From Micavibrio sp. UBA7657 (GTDB lineage Bacteria > Pseudomonadota > Alphaproteobacteria > Micavibrionales > Micavibrionaceae), in the NCBI GenBank assembly GCA_002483465.1, contig DLHX01000001.1, positions 62,238 through 126,237 on the forward strand: a DNA stretch of 64,000 nucleotides, given 5' to 3'. The position numbers and the translations under genes were made by a program. Each line of letters opens with the position of its first letter. Position 1 is the first letter of the stretch. Below, piece after piece: positions 1 to 7,379 of the stretch. Below the pieces are notes generated by a model that saw nothing but the letters and a program-made list of their open reading frames with translations, was not told the origin of the DNA and ran no database searches.

Positions 1-147
1 TCTACCGCGCACTACATCGCCGATCATCTCGACACCGCGAGCCTCAACGTCACGCGCCTCGCCCACGGCATGCCGGTCGGCGGCGAACTTGATTACCTCG
101 ATGACGGAACCATCACCACGGCTCTCAAGTCGCGCCGCACGGCGTAA
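1..147 (+). CDS. recR: Recombination protein RecR, C-terminal fragment
   Basis: The window opens inside this gene; 48 codons and the stop remain. The visible peptide runs STAHYIADHL..., then LAHGMPVGGELDYLDDGT and ends SRRTA. This matches the end of the Toprim domain and C-terminal tail of RecR, whose hallmark is RLAxGxPxGGxLEYxD. RecR works with RecO (and RecF) to load RecA on single-stranded gaps in the cytoplasm. The start and the zinc finger lie outside the window. The stop is directly followed by the convergent frameshifted gene at 148-482, with no spacer. Confidence 0.93.
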   Translation, partial: STAHYIADHLDTASLNVTRLAHGMPVGGELDYLDDGTITTALKSRRTA

Positions 148-482
148 TTATTCTTTCTCGGAAATATAAACATCCCCGTCGCCCGTCACGCGCAACACCG
201 CAAGGCGCGTATAATGCCCGTGCGGTCGCCGCCGATGGCAAAGTCGTAATAAACCCCGGCTGGGAAATAATGATCGGTCGCCGCCGCCGTCACGCTTGAA
301 TCGCCGAACTTGATATAGACCGGCTCGGTCGCGTAGACGCTCACGACGCGCGTGTTGGAGTTGAAGTCGGTCGAGTTGCGTGCCGAACTGCTCGTGGCGC
401 TGATGTGATGACCGCCACTCGGCATGAGTCTCATAGCTGGAATGACATTCGAGTCGCTGTCCTGGGGTAAAAGTGTAGGCAT
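148..482 (-). pseudogene. Small beta-rich protein gene with an apparent frameshift
   Basis: A strong ribosome site (AAAGGAG, 489-495) precedes ATG at 482. The first frame reads sensibly (MPTLLPQDSDSNVIPAM..., later VYIKFGDSSV, YFPAGVYYDFAIGGDRT) and then decays to IIRALRCCA and stops. The -1 frame continues with sensible sequence, HYTRLAVLRVTGDGDVYIS, and stops at 148. One base appears to be missing near position 215, at about GGDRTG|HYTRL. The reconstructed ~110-residue product resembles short beta-rich phage or virion-associated proteins (a 'vYikFG......flPaGv' pattern); that is family inference. It may be a pseudogene, a sequencing error or a true -1 frameshift, though I see no slippery heptamer. 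Confidence 0.55.
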
Positions 483-506
483 GGGAGTTCTCCTTTATAT
501 GTACGC

Positions 507-586
507 CGTCATTGCGAGGAACGAAGTGACGAAGCAATCCAGAAAAAACTGGATCGCCGCGCCGACCATGTCGGCTCACGATGACG
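507..586. repeat. Dispersed palindromic element, copy 1
   Basis: This begins CGTCATTGCGAGGAACGAAG, passes GAAGCAATCCAG and returns through CTGGATCGCC to end near CACGATGACG. The left arm is nearly the same as in the copies at 7392-7486 and 48246-48332; the right arm here is diverged. Such CGTCATTGCGAGG...CAATGACG palindromes are scattered through several alphaproteobacterial genomes. It lies between the divergent genes at 148-482 and 757-1221. Confidence 0.8.
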
Positions 587-756
587 AGGGTTATGATGTG
601 GTTGAAAAAAGGCGCAAAAATGGCCTGTGAAGCGCTTATTCTTTGATATTACTGGCTAAATGTCAAGGAATTTTTTCCTATAACTCTTGTGGTTGAAATA
701 CCCGCCACCCGGCGGCTAATATCGCCCATCAATTAAATAAAAAAGGATACGTGCTC

Positions 757-1221
757 ATGACACTTCCCAAAGCTTTTGAACAGGCCATACATAACGCTTC
801 AGAATTAATCGCGGTAAGAGTTTATCAATCGGCGAATGCTGAAACGCCCGCAACACCGGCGGCAGAAACCACAGAAAGCACTCCCCACGTAAATGGAAAC
901 GGCGACGGGTTTGCCTCACTTAACGGCCACGCCGTGCTTGCGAAAGAATTTGCCCGTATTCTCGAAGGCAAATTGATAGAGATCGCAACTGAAAACCCAA
1001 CGGATAATATCTGCATCTATTCACTGGGACAGCAGTACGATACGAAAGCGCCTGAAAAAGCGAGGCGCGCGGTTTATGCCACGATTGCGGAAACCGGTGT
1101 TAGTCAGGGACCTATAAATCTTAAAAACGTAATTATTCTTCCCACAGGCACTGTCAAATATTCCGAGCCTGCGACGGGAATGCAGCATAGCCCGTTGATG
1201 GAATTCACTGCAGCGCTGTAA
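757..1221 (+). CDS. Unknown protein, 154 residues
   Basis: I do not recognise this protein. AAAAAGGA at 740-747 sits about 10 nt before ATG 757, so that start is preferred to the in-frame GTG at 751. An N-terminal helix (MTLPKAFEQAIHNASELIAV) is followed by an Ala/Thr/Pro-rich linker at about residues 28-48. A globular part (HAVLAKEFARILEGKLIEIA, then ICIYSLGQQY and NVIILPTGTVKY) follows. There is no signal peptide or membrane segment, so it is probably cytoplasmic. It is convergent with the wzc-like gene, whose stop begins at the next base. Nothing nearby suggests a role. Confidence 0.6.
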   Translation: MTLPKAFEQAIHNASELIAVRVYQSANAETPATPAAETTESTPHVNGNGDGFASLNGHAVLAKEFARILEGKLIEIATENPTDNICIYSLGQQYDTKAPEKARRAVYATIAETGVSQGPINLKNVIILPTGTVKYSEPATGMQHSPLMEFTAAL

Positions 1222-3288
1222 TCACGCTGCCTTCTTCATGTAATTGGCATACGTCCCGTAATACGCGGCTGAATCCCCGTACCCGTATTCCGCGTGCTTT
1301 TTTACATCCACATTCGTCAGCACCAGCGCCAGCGCACTGTACCCGAAATCGGTGAAGTGTTTCACACCGCCCGCCACCGCTTCGCGCGGCGTCTTGTCCC
1401 ACTTCACGGCGTAAAGCACGCAATCCGACAGCGTCGCCAGCAGCCGCGCATCCGGCACGGCGAGACACGACGGCGAATCTAAAATCACGAGGTCATACAT
1501 CCCGCGCAAATGCTCCACCAGCTCCTTCATCCGCTCGGTGCCCAGCAAATCAAGCGCGTTCGGCACGCTGTGACCAAAAATAATATGCGCCGGGGAATCC
1601 GCGTCCTTGCAGATCACTTCGTTCAATTGCTTTTCACCAGATAAATACTGCGCCAGATTCGCCGGCCCCTTCTGCCCCGACGATTTATGCACGTTCGGGC
1701 GGCGCAAATCCGTATCCACCAGCACCACCTTCTCGCCCGACGCCGCCGCACTCCGCGCCAGCCACAGCGAAAGCGTCGTTTTCCCTTCTGCGGGAAACGA
1801 CGACGTCATCGTCACGACTTTCGGTTTTTTCTCGCCGGAGCGTAAATTCATCACCATGCGAAGCGTCCGCACCGATTCCGCCAGCCCCGATGTCGGCTCG
1901 GCCAGCGGGTAGCGCCCGAGGAACGGCATCCGCACTTTCCCCGCCGACGGGATCAGCGCAAAACACGGCAGGCCCATCGCCTTCTCGATCTGGTTTGCGC
2001 TGCGGAACGCATTATCCATCTTCTCCATCAGCAGCGCGATAGCGAGGCCTGCGAACAGCGACGCCACCGCACTCAAACTCAAAACCAGCATCTGGTTCGG
2101 CCAGCTCGGCGCACGCGGCACGCTCGCATGTGAAATCACTTTCGCACGCGGCTCCTGCAATTCTTCCTGCCGCTCGCCGCGCCGTGATGCCTCCATAAAA
2201 CCATTCAGCGTTTCACGCGTCGATTCCGCTTCCATCTCCAGCGCGCGCAATCCCACCATCCGAGAATCCTCGCGCATTTTCACGCCGCCTGAAACATCCA
2301 GGCTTTGCTCCAGCGCATTCACGCGCCCCGCCGCCAGGTCCATCTCGGCCCCGATCCCCTTCGCAATCGTCGCGATCTCGGCGCGGATCGAATCCCGCGT
2401 CCCCGCAATTTCCGATTGCAAATTTAAAATCTGAGGGTGCTTCCGCCCGTATCGGCTGGACAATTCAGCCATCTCCGCCTCCAGCCGCGCCTGATCGATT
2501 TTCAGTTTCTGGATGACTTCCGAATTCATCACCGCACCTGAACTCTCCATGCGCGAGGGCGACTCCAGCATCGCCTTCACCTGCTGCAATTTCGCATCCG
2601 CCGCCGCCTGCTCGCCGCGCGCCTTGGCAAGCTGTTCATTCAGCGAACGCACCTGCTCCCCCGATAACAACGTCGTCGTATCCTGCCTGATATTATTCGC
2701 TGCCTTGTAACGCTCGACCGCCAGCTCCTGCGCCTGCACGTCCGCGCGCAACGAAGCCGATCGTTTATTCAGCCACGCCGCCAGCTTCTGCGACGCCGCG
2801 AAACTGCTCTCCATGCTTTTCTCAACGTAAGAATCCGCAATCGCATTCGCGATTTTCGCCGCCTTCTCCGCGTCTAATGAATTGAATTCCAGCTGTATCG
2901 CGTACGATCCCGGCACGGGACGCACCGCCAGTTTCCGTCCGAATGCCGACACCGCATCTTCGCGTGAAAATTCCGTGTCAGATTTTAATCCCAGCCGCTC
3001 GATCACCGCACTCGCCATGCTGCGCGAGCGGATGATCTCCACCTCGTTCAGCACCAGCGACGCATCATAACGCGACGAAGCCTGCGGCGCGATCTCGCGC
3101 GGGATAATATCGCGCGCGCCGGTGTTCACGAGAATAATCGCCCGCGCCGTGAAATGCGGCTTCGTCAAAGCCAGCGCCAATCCCGCAAACCCAAGGCCGA
3201 GCAACAACACCCCGAAAATCACCACCCGCCGCCGCCATAATATCAGCAGCAACCCGCGCACATCTGTTTCCTGCGCGGCAGCCTCCAT
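1222..3288 (-). CDS. Wzc-type exopolysaccharide co-polymerase / tyrosine kinase
   Basis: At 688 residues this has the usual length and layout of a BY-kinase polysaccharide co-polymerase. A Wzz domain starts with a membrane helix (about residues 18-40), a long coiled periplasmic part follows, and a second helix lies near 405-425. The cytoplasmic kinase carries Walker A (SSFPAEGKTT), Walker A' (VVLVDTDLRRP) and Walker B (LVILDSPS). The C-terminus is a tyrosine cluster (AEYGYGDSAAYYGTYANYM), the usual autophosphorylation tail. Together these indicate control of surface-polysaccharide chain length and export across the inner membrane. Its ATG overlaps the stop of the Wza-like gene (TGATG), so the two are cotranslated. 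No polymerase or glycosyltransferase genes lie in the window. Confidence 0.9.
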   Translation of the reverse strand: MEAAAQETDVRGLLLILWRRRVVIFGVLLLGLGFAGLALALTKPHFTARAIILVNTGARDIIPREIAPQASSRYDASLVLNEVEIIRSRSMASAVIERLGLKSDTEFSREDAVSAFGRKLAVRPVPGSYAIQLEFNSLDAEKAAKIANAIADSYVEKSMESSFAASQKLAAWLNKRSASLRADVQAQELAVERYKAANNIRQDTTTLLSGEQVRSLNEQLAKARGEQAAADAKLQQVKAMLESPSRMESSGAVMNSEVIQKLKIDQARLEAEMAELSSRYGRKHPQILNLQSEIAGTRDSIRAEIATIAKGIGAEMDLAAGRVNALEQSLDVSGGVKMREDSRMVGLRALEMEAESTRETLNGFMEASRRGERQEELQEPRAKVISHASVPRAPSWPNQMLVLSLSAVASLFAGLAIALLMEKMDNAFRSANQIEKAMGLPCFALIPSAGKVRMPFLGRYPLAEPTSGLAESVRTLRMVMNLRSGEKKPKVVTMTSSFPAEGKTTLSLWLARSAAASGEKVVLVDTDLRRPNVHKSSGQKGPANLAQYLSGEKQLNEVICKDADSPAHIIFGHSVPNALDLLGTERMKELVEHLRGMYDLVILDSPSCLAVPDARLLATLSDCVLYAVKWDKTPREAVAGGVKHFTDFGYSALALVLTNVDVKKHAEYGYGDSAAYYGTYANYMKKAA

Positions 3289-3818
3289 CAGAAGAACCTC
3301 TCATTGACAGTGATCACATCACCCGGCGCAATTTTTTCCTCGGGCAAAATTTGCCTCTCCGCCCCGCCGCGCGTCACCTCGACGCTGCCCTCCGCCGCGC
3401 GGTACGTGAACCCGCCCGCCAGCGCCACAGCATTGAGCACCGTCATGTTGCTCGCATACGCGTAGCTGCCCGGATTTTTCACTTCGCCCATGATGTAAAA
3501 CGGCCGCGACGATTTCACCTGCATGGTCACGCTCGGCTCCACGAGATATCCATCCGCCAGTTTCGCCTCGATGTTTTCTTCCGCCGTGCGCGCGGTCATG
3601 CCGCCGACATTCACCTCGCCGATCAACGGCATCGCAATCGCCCCGTCCGGCCCGATCCGGTAACTGCCCGACAGATCTTTCTCGCCGTACACCACGATCT
3701 CGAGCACATCGTCAGCGCCCAGCGCGTACAGATCCTCCGCTGCCATCGCCGGAACGGTGGCTGCCGTTAAAAATGCAATCATCGCAAGCGCGCAAGCAAG
3801 GCTGCGTAAATGCTTCAT
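3288..3818 (-). CDS. Wza-type polysaccharide export outer-membrane protein
   Basis: This 176-residue secreted protein has a clear Sec signal peptide (hydrophobic core ALAMIAFLTAATVPA, cleavage after AMA). A Poly_export domain follows (YALGADDVLEIVVYGEKDLS, then GPDGAIAMPLIGEV) and then an SLBB domain (RPFYIMGEVKNPGSYAY, LAGGF). The protein is short: it lacks the additional SLBB repeats and C-terminal helix of E. coli Wza, as in many alphaproteobacterial homologues. It would form the outer-membrane or periplasmic channel for the polymer handled by the downstream Wzc-like partner. No Shine-Dalgarno is visible; a GATAAT box lies 8 nt before the ATG. Confidence 0.88.
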   Translation of the reverse strand: MKHLRSLACALAMIAFLTAATVPAMAAEDLYALGADDVLEIVVYGEKDLSGSYRIGPDGAIAMPLIGEVNVGGMTARTAEENIEAKLADGYLVEPSVTMQVKSSRPFYIMGEVKNPGSYAYASNMTVLNAVALAGGFTYRAAEGSVEVTRGGAERQILPEEKIAPGDVITVNERFF

Positions 3819-3944
3819 AACTCAACATTATCAATGATTTAGGAACGCAGACGCGGGCATGGCCCACGTCATTATTTTATGCCCCGCGCGAGGGCCATAC
3901 AACAGTATGATTGAGGTCATCCCCCGAGTTCTGGGACTATACGC

Positions 3945-4769
3945 CTAGGCCTTGGGACCCGGCCTTACGACATGCTCGACTATTTTCGTTCCCACGGGAA
4001 CATCGAGCAGCGTCACAGTAATCTCCACCGGCGACGATCCCGAGGAAACGATATCCTCGCAGCCCGCCAGCGATTCAGCGAAACGGTTCGCCGCCTCGAC
4101 AGGTTCTGTGTCGTACACCGGCCTTTGCAGCATCAGCGCGTACTCATACTTCGCCGTCTGGCCGATAATGTCCGATTGACGGCGCAGAAGCACGAGATAC
4201 TGCGAAAGCTTCGCTACCGCGTAATCGGCGGCGTACGCGCCGTCCATCTCGCGGATCTGGTTGTAATTGCTGACCGAAATAAACAGCATGTACGTGCGCT
4301 CGCCATACCTGTCGGCACGGTCGACGGCGGAGAGAAACAGCTGGTTGAACGCCGACTTGGCGATGACGCCCCCGGCGCTCGGGAAATCTTCTGAATCATC
4401 GCCGATCCGGCGCATAAGCGTCGTCAGCCGCTCGCAATTCCCCATCCGCTCATCAAGCGTAGTTACGTCTAATGGCTTGTTCATAACGTCGTTGCAGCCA
4501 AGCTTCAGCGCTTCCTGGCGCGAGGCCGTTTCCGAAAGCAGGAAAATATACGGGTAATTTTTGACCGAGCGGCGAATGTTCAGGATCACCGGGCGCGGGC
4601 TGGTCAGCGGCGCGGGATCGAGGCAGATAACCTCGAATTGCTCGCCGGCCAGACGTTCGACGGCATTGTTTTTAGCGCCTTCCTGGCTCACTTTATGGCC
4701 CATAGGCTCGAGGCGCGATTTGATAAGCTGCCCGGCAAGCGCATCCCGATCAACAACCAGAACTTTCAT
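3945..4769 (-). CDS. Receiver protein with degenerate GGDEF-like C-terminal domain
   Basis: The start at 4769 is chosen because AAAAGGA lies just upstream; a longer frame back to 4829 lacks a site. An N-terminal receiver domain (about 1-120) begins MKVLVVDRD, has the phospho-acceptor aspartate in VICLDPAP and the conserved lysine in NKPLD. After a linker, residues about 135-245 resemble a diguanylate cyclase fold (FNQLFLSAVDRADRYGERTY, then QSDIIGQTAKYEYALML). The GGDEF signature is replaced by TAKYEY, so cyclase activity is unlikely. It probably acts as a signalling adaptor; the neighbouring export genes hint at exopolysaccharide control, which is inference. Confidence 0.72.
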   Translation of the reverse strand: MKVLVVDRDALAGQLIKSRLEPMGHKVSQEGAKNNAVERLAGEQFEVICLDPAPLTSPRPVILNIRRSVKNYPYIFLLSETASRQEALKLGCNDVMNKPLDVTTLDERMGNCERLTTLMRRIGDDSEDFPSAGGVIAKSAFNQLFLSAVDRADRYGERTYMLFISVSNYNQIREMDGAYAADYAVAKLSQYLVLLRRQSDIIGQTAKYEYALMLQRPVYDTEPVEAANRFAESLAGCEDIVSSGSSPVEITVTLLDVPVGTKIVEHVVRPGPKA

Positions 4770-4912
4770 GTATGTATCCTTTTGAAGAGCCAGGGGGCCT
4801 GAAAAGACCCCGGCTTTAATACTATCCATGATCGTTAAAAAAAGGGTAAATGGGAAGCCTTATTTTAACGATCTCTACCCTCCTCCCCCATCCCCTAACC
4901 CCCTTGGCTGGT

Positions 4913-4941
4913 TTGACTTTCCGGTAATACTGGTTTAGACA
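4913..4941 (+). promoter_or_regulatory. Weak promoter candidate for tRNA-Leu
   Basis: TTGACT at 4913-4918 matches five of six -35 positions. TAGACA at 4936-4941 follows after 17 nt and is a poor -10 match. The tRNA starts 16 nt later. The upstream 90 bases are pyrimidine-rich (runs of C and CT) with no coding signal. Confidence 0.35.
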
Positions 4942-4957
4942 AACCCCCTGATGGTGA

Positions 4958-5043
4958 GCCCTGGTGGCGGAATGGTAGACGCGCAGGTTTCAGGTACCTG
5001 TGGCTTAACGGCTGTGAAGGTTCGAGTCCTTTCCTGGGCACCA
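4958..5043 (+). tRNA. tRNA-Leu (anticodon CAG)
   Basis: An 86-nt tRNA with encoded CCA. The acceptor arm is GCCCTGG...CCTGGGC, the D-arm contains GGCGGAATGGTAGACGC, and the anticodon stem CAGGT/ACCTG closes the loop TTCAGGT with anticodon CAG. There is a long variable arm, as expected for leucine, and the T-loop is TTCGAGT. Position 5 faces position 68 as T opposite T; relatives usually have an A-T pair there. The RNase D-like gene starts 15 nt after the tRNA. Confidence 0.96.
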
Positions 5044-5057
5044 TTTAAGAGGCATGG

Positions 5058-5669
5058 ATGAGCATAACGTTGCACAAGAACGACCTTCCGAACGGCATCG
5101 ATTTCGGCGCAAGCGTCGCGATCGATACGGAAACCCTTGGCCTTAACCCCGCGCGCGACCCGCTCTGCCTCGTCCAGTTGTCAAAAGGCGACGGCAATGC
5201 CCACATCGTCCAGCTCAACCGCGACACCTACGACGCGCCCAACCTGAAAAAAATTCTCTCGAATAATAACATCCTGAAAATTTTCCACTTCGCGCGTTTC
5301 GACCTCGCGGTGATGAAAGCCTATCTCAAAATCGATTGCACACCTGTGTACTGCACGCGCACCGCTTCGCGCCTTGTCCGCACCTACACCGACAAGCATG
5401 GCCTGCGCGACATCTGCAAGGAACTGCTGAATGTCGACCTCAACAAGCAGCAGCAATCTTCTGACTGGGGCGCAGCAACACTCAGCCAGGAACAACTCAA
5501 TTACGCCGCGGGCGACGTGCTGCACCTGCACGCGCTGAAACGCAAACTTGATGACATGCTCGTGCGCGAAAGCCGCGTCGAGCTCGCGCAGAAATGTTTC
5601 GAATTTTTGCCTGCCCGCGCCGAACTCGATCTCGCCGGATGGGCGAACGTTGATATTTTCGAGCACTGA
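5058..5669 (+). CDS. RNase D-like 3'-5' exonuclease, short form
   Basis: This 203-residue protein has a single DEDDy exonuclease domain. Exo I is AIDTETLGL (Asp and Glu ligands), Exo II lies in FHFARFDLAVMKA, and Exo III is LNYAAGDVLHLHAL with the tyrosine and aspartate. It lacks the two HRDC domains of the ~375-residue E. coli RNase D; such short forms are common in alphaproteobacteria. The likely role is trimming the 3' ends of tRNA or other small RNAs in the cytoplasm. It lies directly downstream of a tRNA. AAGAGG precedes ATG 5058, and the stop overlaps the kdsD start (ATGA). Confidence 0.88.
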   Translation: MSITLHKNDLPNGIDFGASVAIDTETLGLNPARDPLCLVQLSKGDGNAHIVQLNRDTYDAPNLKKILSNNNILKIFHFARFDLAVMKAYLKIDCTPVYCTRTASRLVRTYTDKHGLRDICKELLNVDLNKQQQSSDWGAATLSQEQLNYAAGDVLHLHALKRKLDDMLVRESRVELAQKCFEFLPARAELDLAGWANVDIFEH

Positions 5670-6673
5670 TGAAAGCCGCGAAACCCGAGCAGAAAAATTC
5701 CCCTGATATCGCCGCCGCCCGCCGCGTGCTGGAAACCGAGATCGACGGCCTGAAAAAACTCGCGGCTTCCATCGACAATAGCTTCACCGAAGCCGTCACC
5801 GCCATCCACGCCATGAAAGACGGCCTCAATGCAGGCCGCCTGATCGTCGCAGGCATCGGCAAAAGCGGCCACGTCGCGCGCAAAATCGCGGCCACCCTCG
5901 CCTCCACCGGCACGCCTGCTTATTACATCCACCCCGGCGAAGCCAGCCACGGCGATCTCGGCATGATCACCGACAAAGACATCGTGCTGATGCTTTCAAA
6001 CTCCGGCGAAAATTCCGAACTCTCCGATCTCATCCATTACACGCGCCGCTACGGCCTCACCCTCATCGCCGTCACCAGCAACGAGACCAGCACCCTCGCG
6101 AAACATTCCGACATTGTGCTGCAGCTCCCGCAGGCACCCGAAGCCTGCCCGAACGGACTTGCGCCCACAACTTCCACCACCATGATGCTGGCGCTGGGCG
6201 ATGCGCTCGCCGTCGCGCTGCTCGACCGCATGGGCCTAACGAAAGAACAATACAAAGTCTTCCATCCCGGCGGCAAACTCGGTCGCAAGCTCATGAAAGT
6301 CTCCGAGCTTATGGTCGCGCTTGATGACATGCCGCTCGTTTCAGACAGCGCAAAAATGAACGAAGCCATCATCGTCCTCGCCGAGAAAAATCTTGGCGCC
6401 GCTGTCGTCGTCGACAAGAATAAAAACCTCAGGGGCATCATCACCGACGGCGATCTGAAGCGCCACATGTCCGATGATCTTCTCAAAAAATCCGTCACCG
6501 AAATCATGACCACGTCGCCCAAATCGATTGAACCGGGCGCGCTCGCCGCCGAGGCGCTCGACATGATGACCAAAGTCAAAGGCCGCTATCTCACTTCTCT
6601 TCTCGTCATGGACTCCGGCAAGCTTGTCGGCATGATCCGGCTTCAGGATTGCCTGCAAGCCGGGCTCGTCTAG
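5669..6673 (+). CDS. kdsD: Arabinose-5-phosphate isomerase
   Basis: This makes D-arabinose 5-phosphate from D-ribulose 5-phosphate, the first step to Kdo and hence lipopolysaccharide. The 334-residue length matches KdsD/KpsF/GutQ. A SIS domain (about 40-180) has GIGKSGHVARKIAATLASTG and HPGEASHGDLGM, and is followed by FHPGGKLGR. Two CBS motifs come next (about 215-330; GIITDGDLKRHM, MIRLQDCLQAG). It overlaps the exonuclease stop and is followed after 10 nt by lptC, so Kdo supply and LPS transport are co-transcribed. No kdsA, kdsB or kdsC is in the window. Confidence 0.95.
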   Translation: MKAAKPEQKNSPDIAAARRVLETEIDGLKKLAASIDNSFTEAVTAIHAMKDGLNAGRLIVAGIGKSGHVARKIAATLASTGTPAYYIHPGEASHGDLGMITDKDIVLMLSNSGENSELSDLIHYTRRYGLTLIAVTSNETSTLAKHSDIVLQLPQAPEACPNGLAPTTSTTMMLALGDALAVALLDRMGLTKEQYKVFHPGGKLGRKLMKVSELMVALDDMPLVSDSAKMNEAIIVLAEKNLGAAVVVDKNKNLRGIITDGDLKRHMSDDLLKKSVTEIMTTSPKSIEPGALAAEALDMMTKVKGRYLTSLLVMDSGKLVGMIRLQDCLQAGLV

Positions 6674-6683
6674 GAAAAACACC

Positions 6684-7379
6684 ATGAACGACGACCCTGA
6701 AAACCCGGAAAACACCTTAAGCGCCGGTAAGTACGACCGCCTCGTGCGCGGTGCGTCCGCACGCGACACGCATAATCCGAAATGGTCGCGCTTCGTGCGC
6801 CGCATGCGCCTCATCCTGCCTGTGATCGCGCTCGCGCTCTTCGCCATCGTCTTCGTCTGGAGCGACGTCCAGCGCAACAACATCCTGCCCTCCATCGACG
6901 CAGCAAAAATGCCGACCAATGTCGGCCAGAATGAACTGGTCAATCCGCGCTTCGAAAGCGTCGATGAAAAAAACCAGCCCTTCACCATCACAGCCAAGCG
7001 CGCCGTGCAGAACAAAAGCGACGAACAGCTTGTCATGCTCGATGAACCGCTCGGTGACATGACGCTCAGCAGCGGCGAAAAAATCGCCGTCCGCGCCGAC
7101 CGCGGCAGCTTCCGTCAGGACAGCAAAATTCTTCTCCTGCGCGGCAAGGTGCAGCTCAACCATGACAAGGGCTATCAGCTCGAGATGGAAGAGCTCGATG
7201 TCGATATGATGCAGAATACTGCGTCCTCTAAAGTTGACATCGCGGGCCACGGCCCCGATGGCACGCTGGCGGCGAAGGGCCTCGAAGGATCATCCGAAAC
7301 CGGCAATCTCGTTTTCAACGGGCCGGCGAAACTCATCCTCACCAACACATCCGGCGGGCCAAAGGAGTTCATACCATGA
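6684..7379 (+). CDS. lptC: LPS export protein LptC
   Basis: A 231-residue bitopic inner-membrane protein. One membrane helix (about residues 37-56, ILPVIALALFAIVFVW) follows a cytoplasmic arm; the rest is a periplasmic LptC/YrbK beta-jellyroll (for example NPRFESVDEKNQPFTITAKR). LptC receives lipopolysaccharide from LptBFG and passes it to LptA. AGGAAA lies before the ATG. The last four bases overlap lptA (ATGA). The cytoplasmic arm of ~35 residues is longer than in E. coli, as usual in alphaproteobacteria. Confidence 0.92.
   Translation: MNDDPENPENTLSAGKYDRLVRGASARDTHNPKWSRFVRRMRLILPVIALALFAIVFVWSDVQRNNILPSIDAAKMPTNVGQNELVNPRFESVDEKNQPFTITAKRAVQNKSDEQLVMLDEPLGDMTLSSGEKIAVRADRGSFRQDSKILLLRGKVQLNHDKGYQLEMEELDVDMMQNTASSKVDIAGHGPDGTLAAKGLEGSSETGNLVFNGPAKLILTNTSGGPKEFIP

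Noticed and set aside
4770..4829. Longer start (codon at 4829) for the receiver protein
   Set aside because: The added 20 residues are not part of the receiver fold, and AAAAGGA is placed for ATG 4769.
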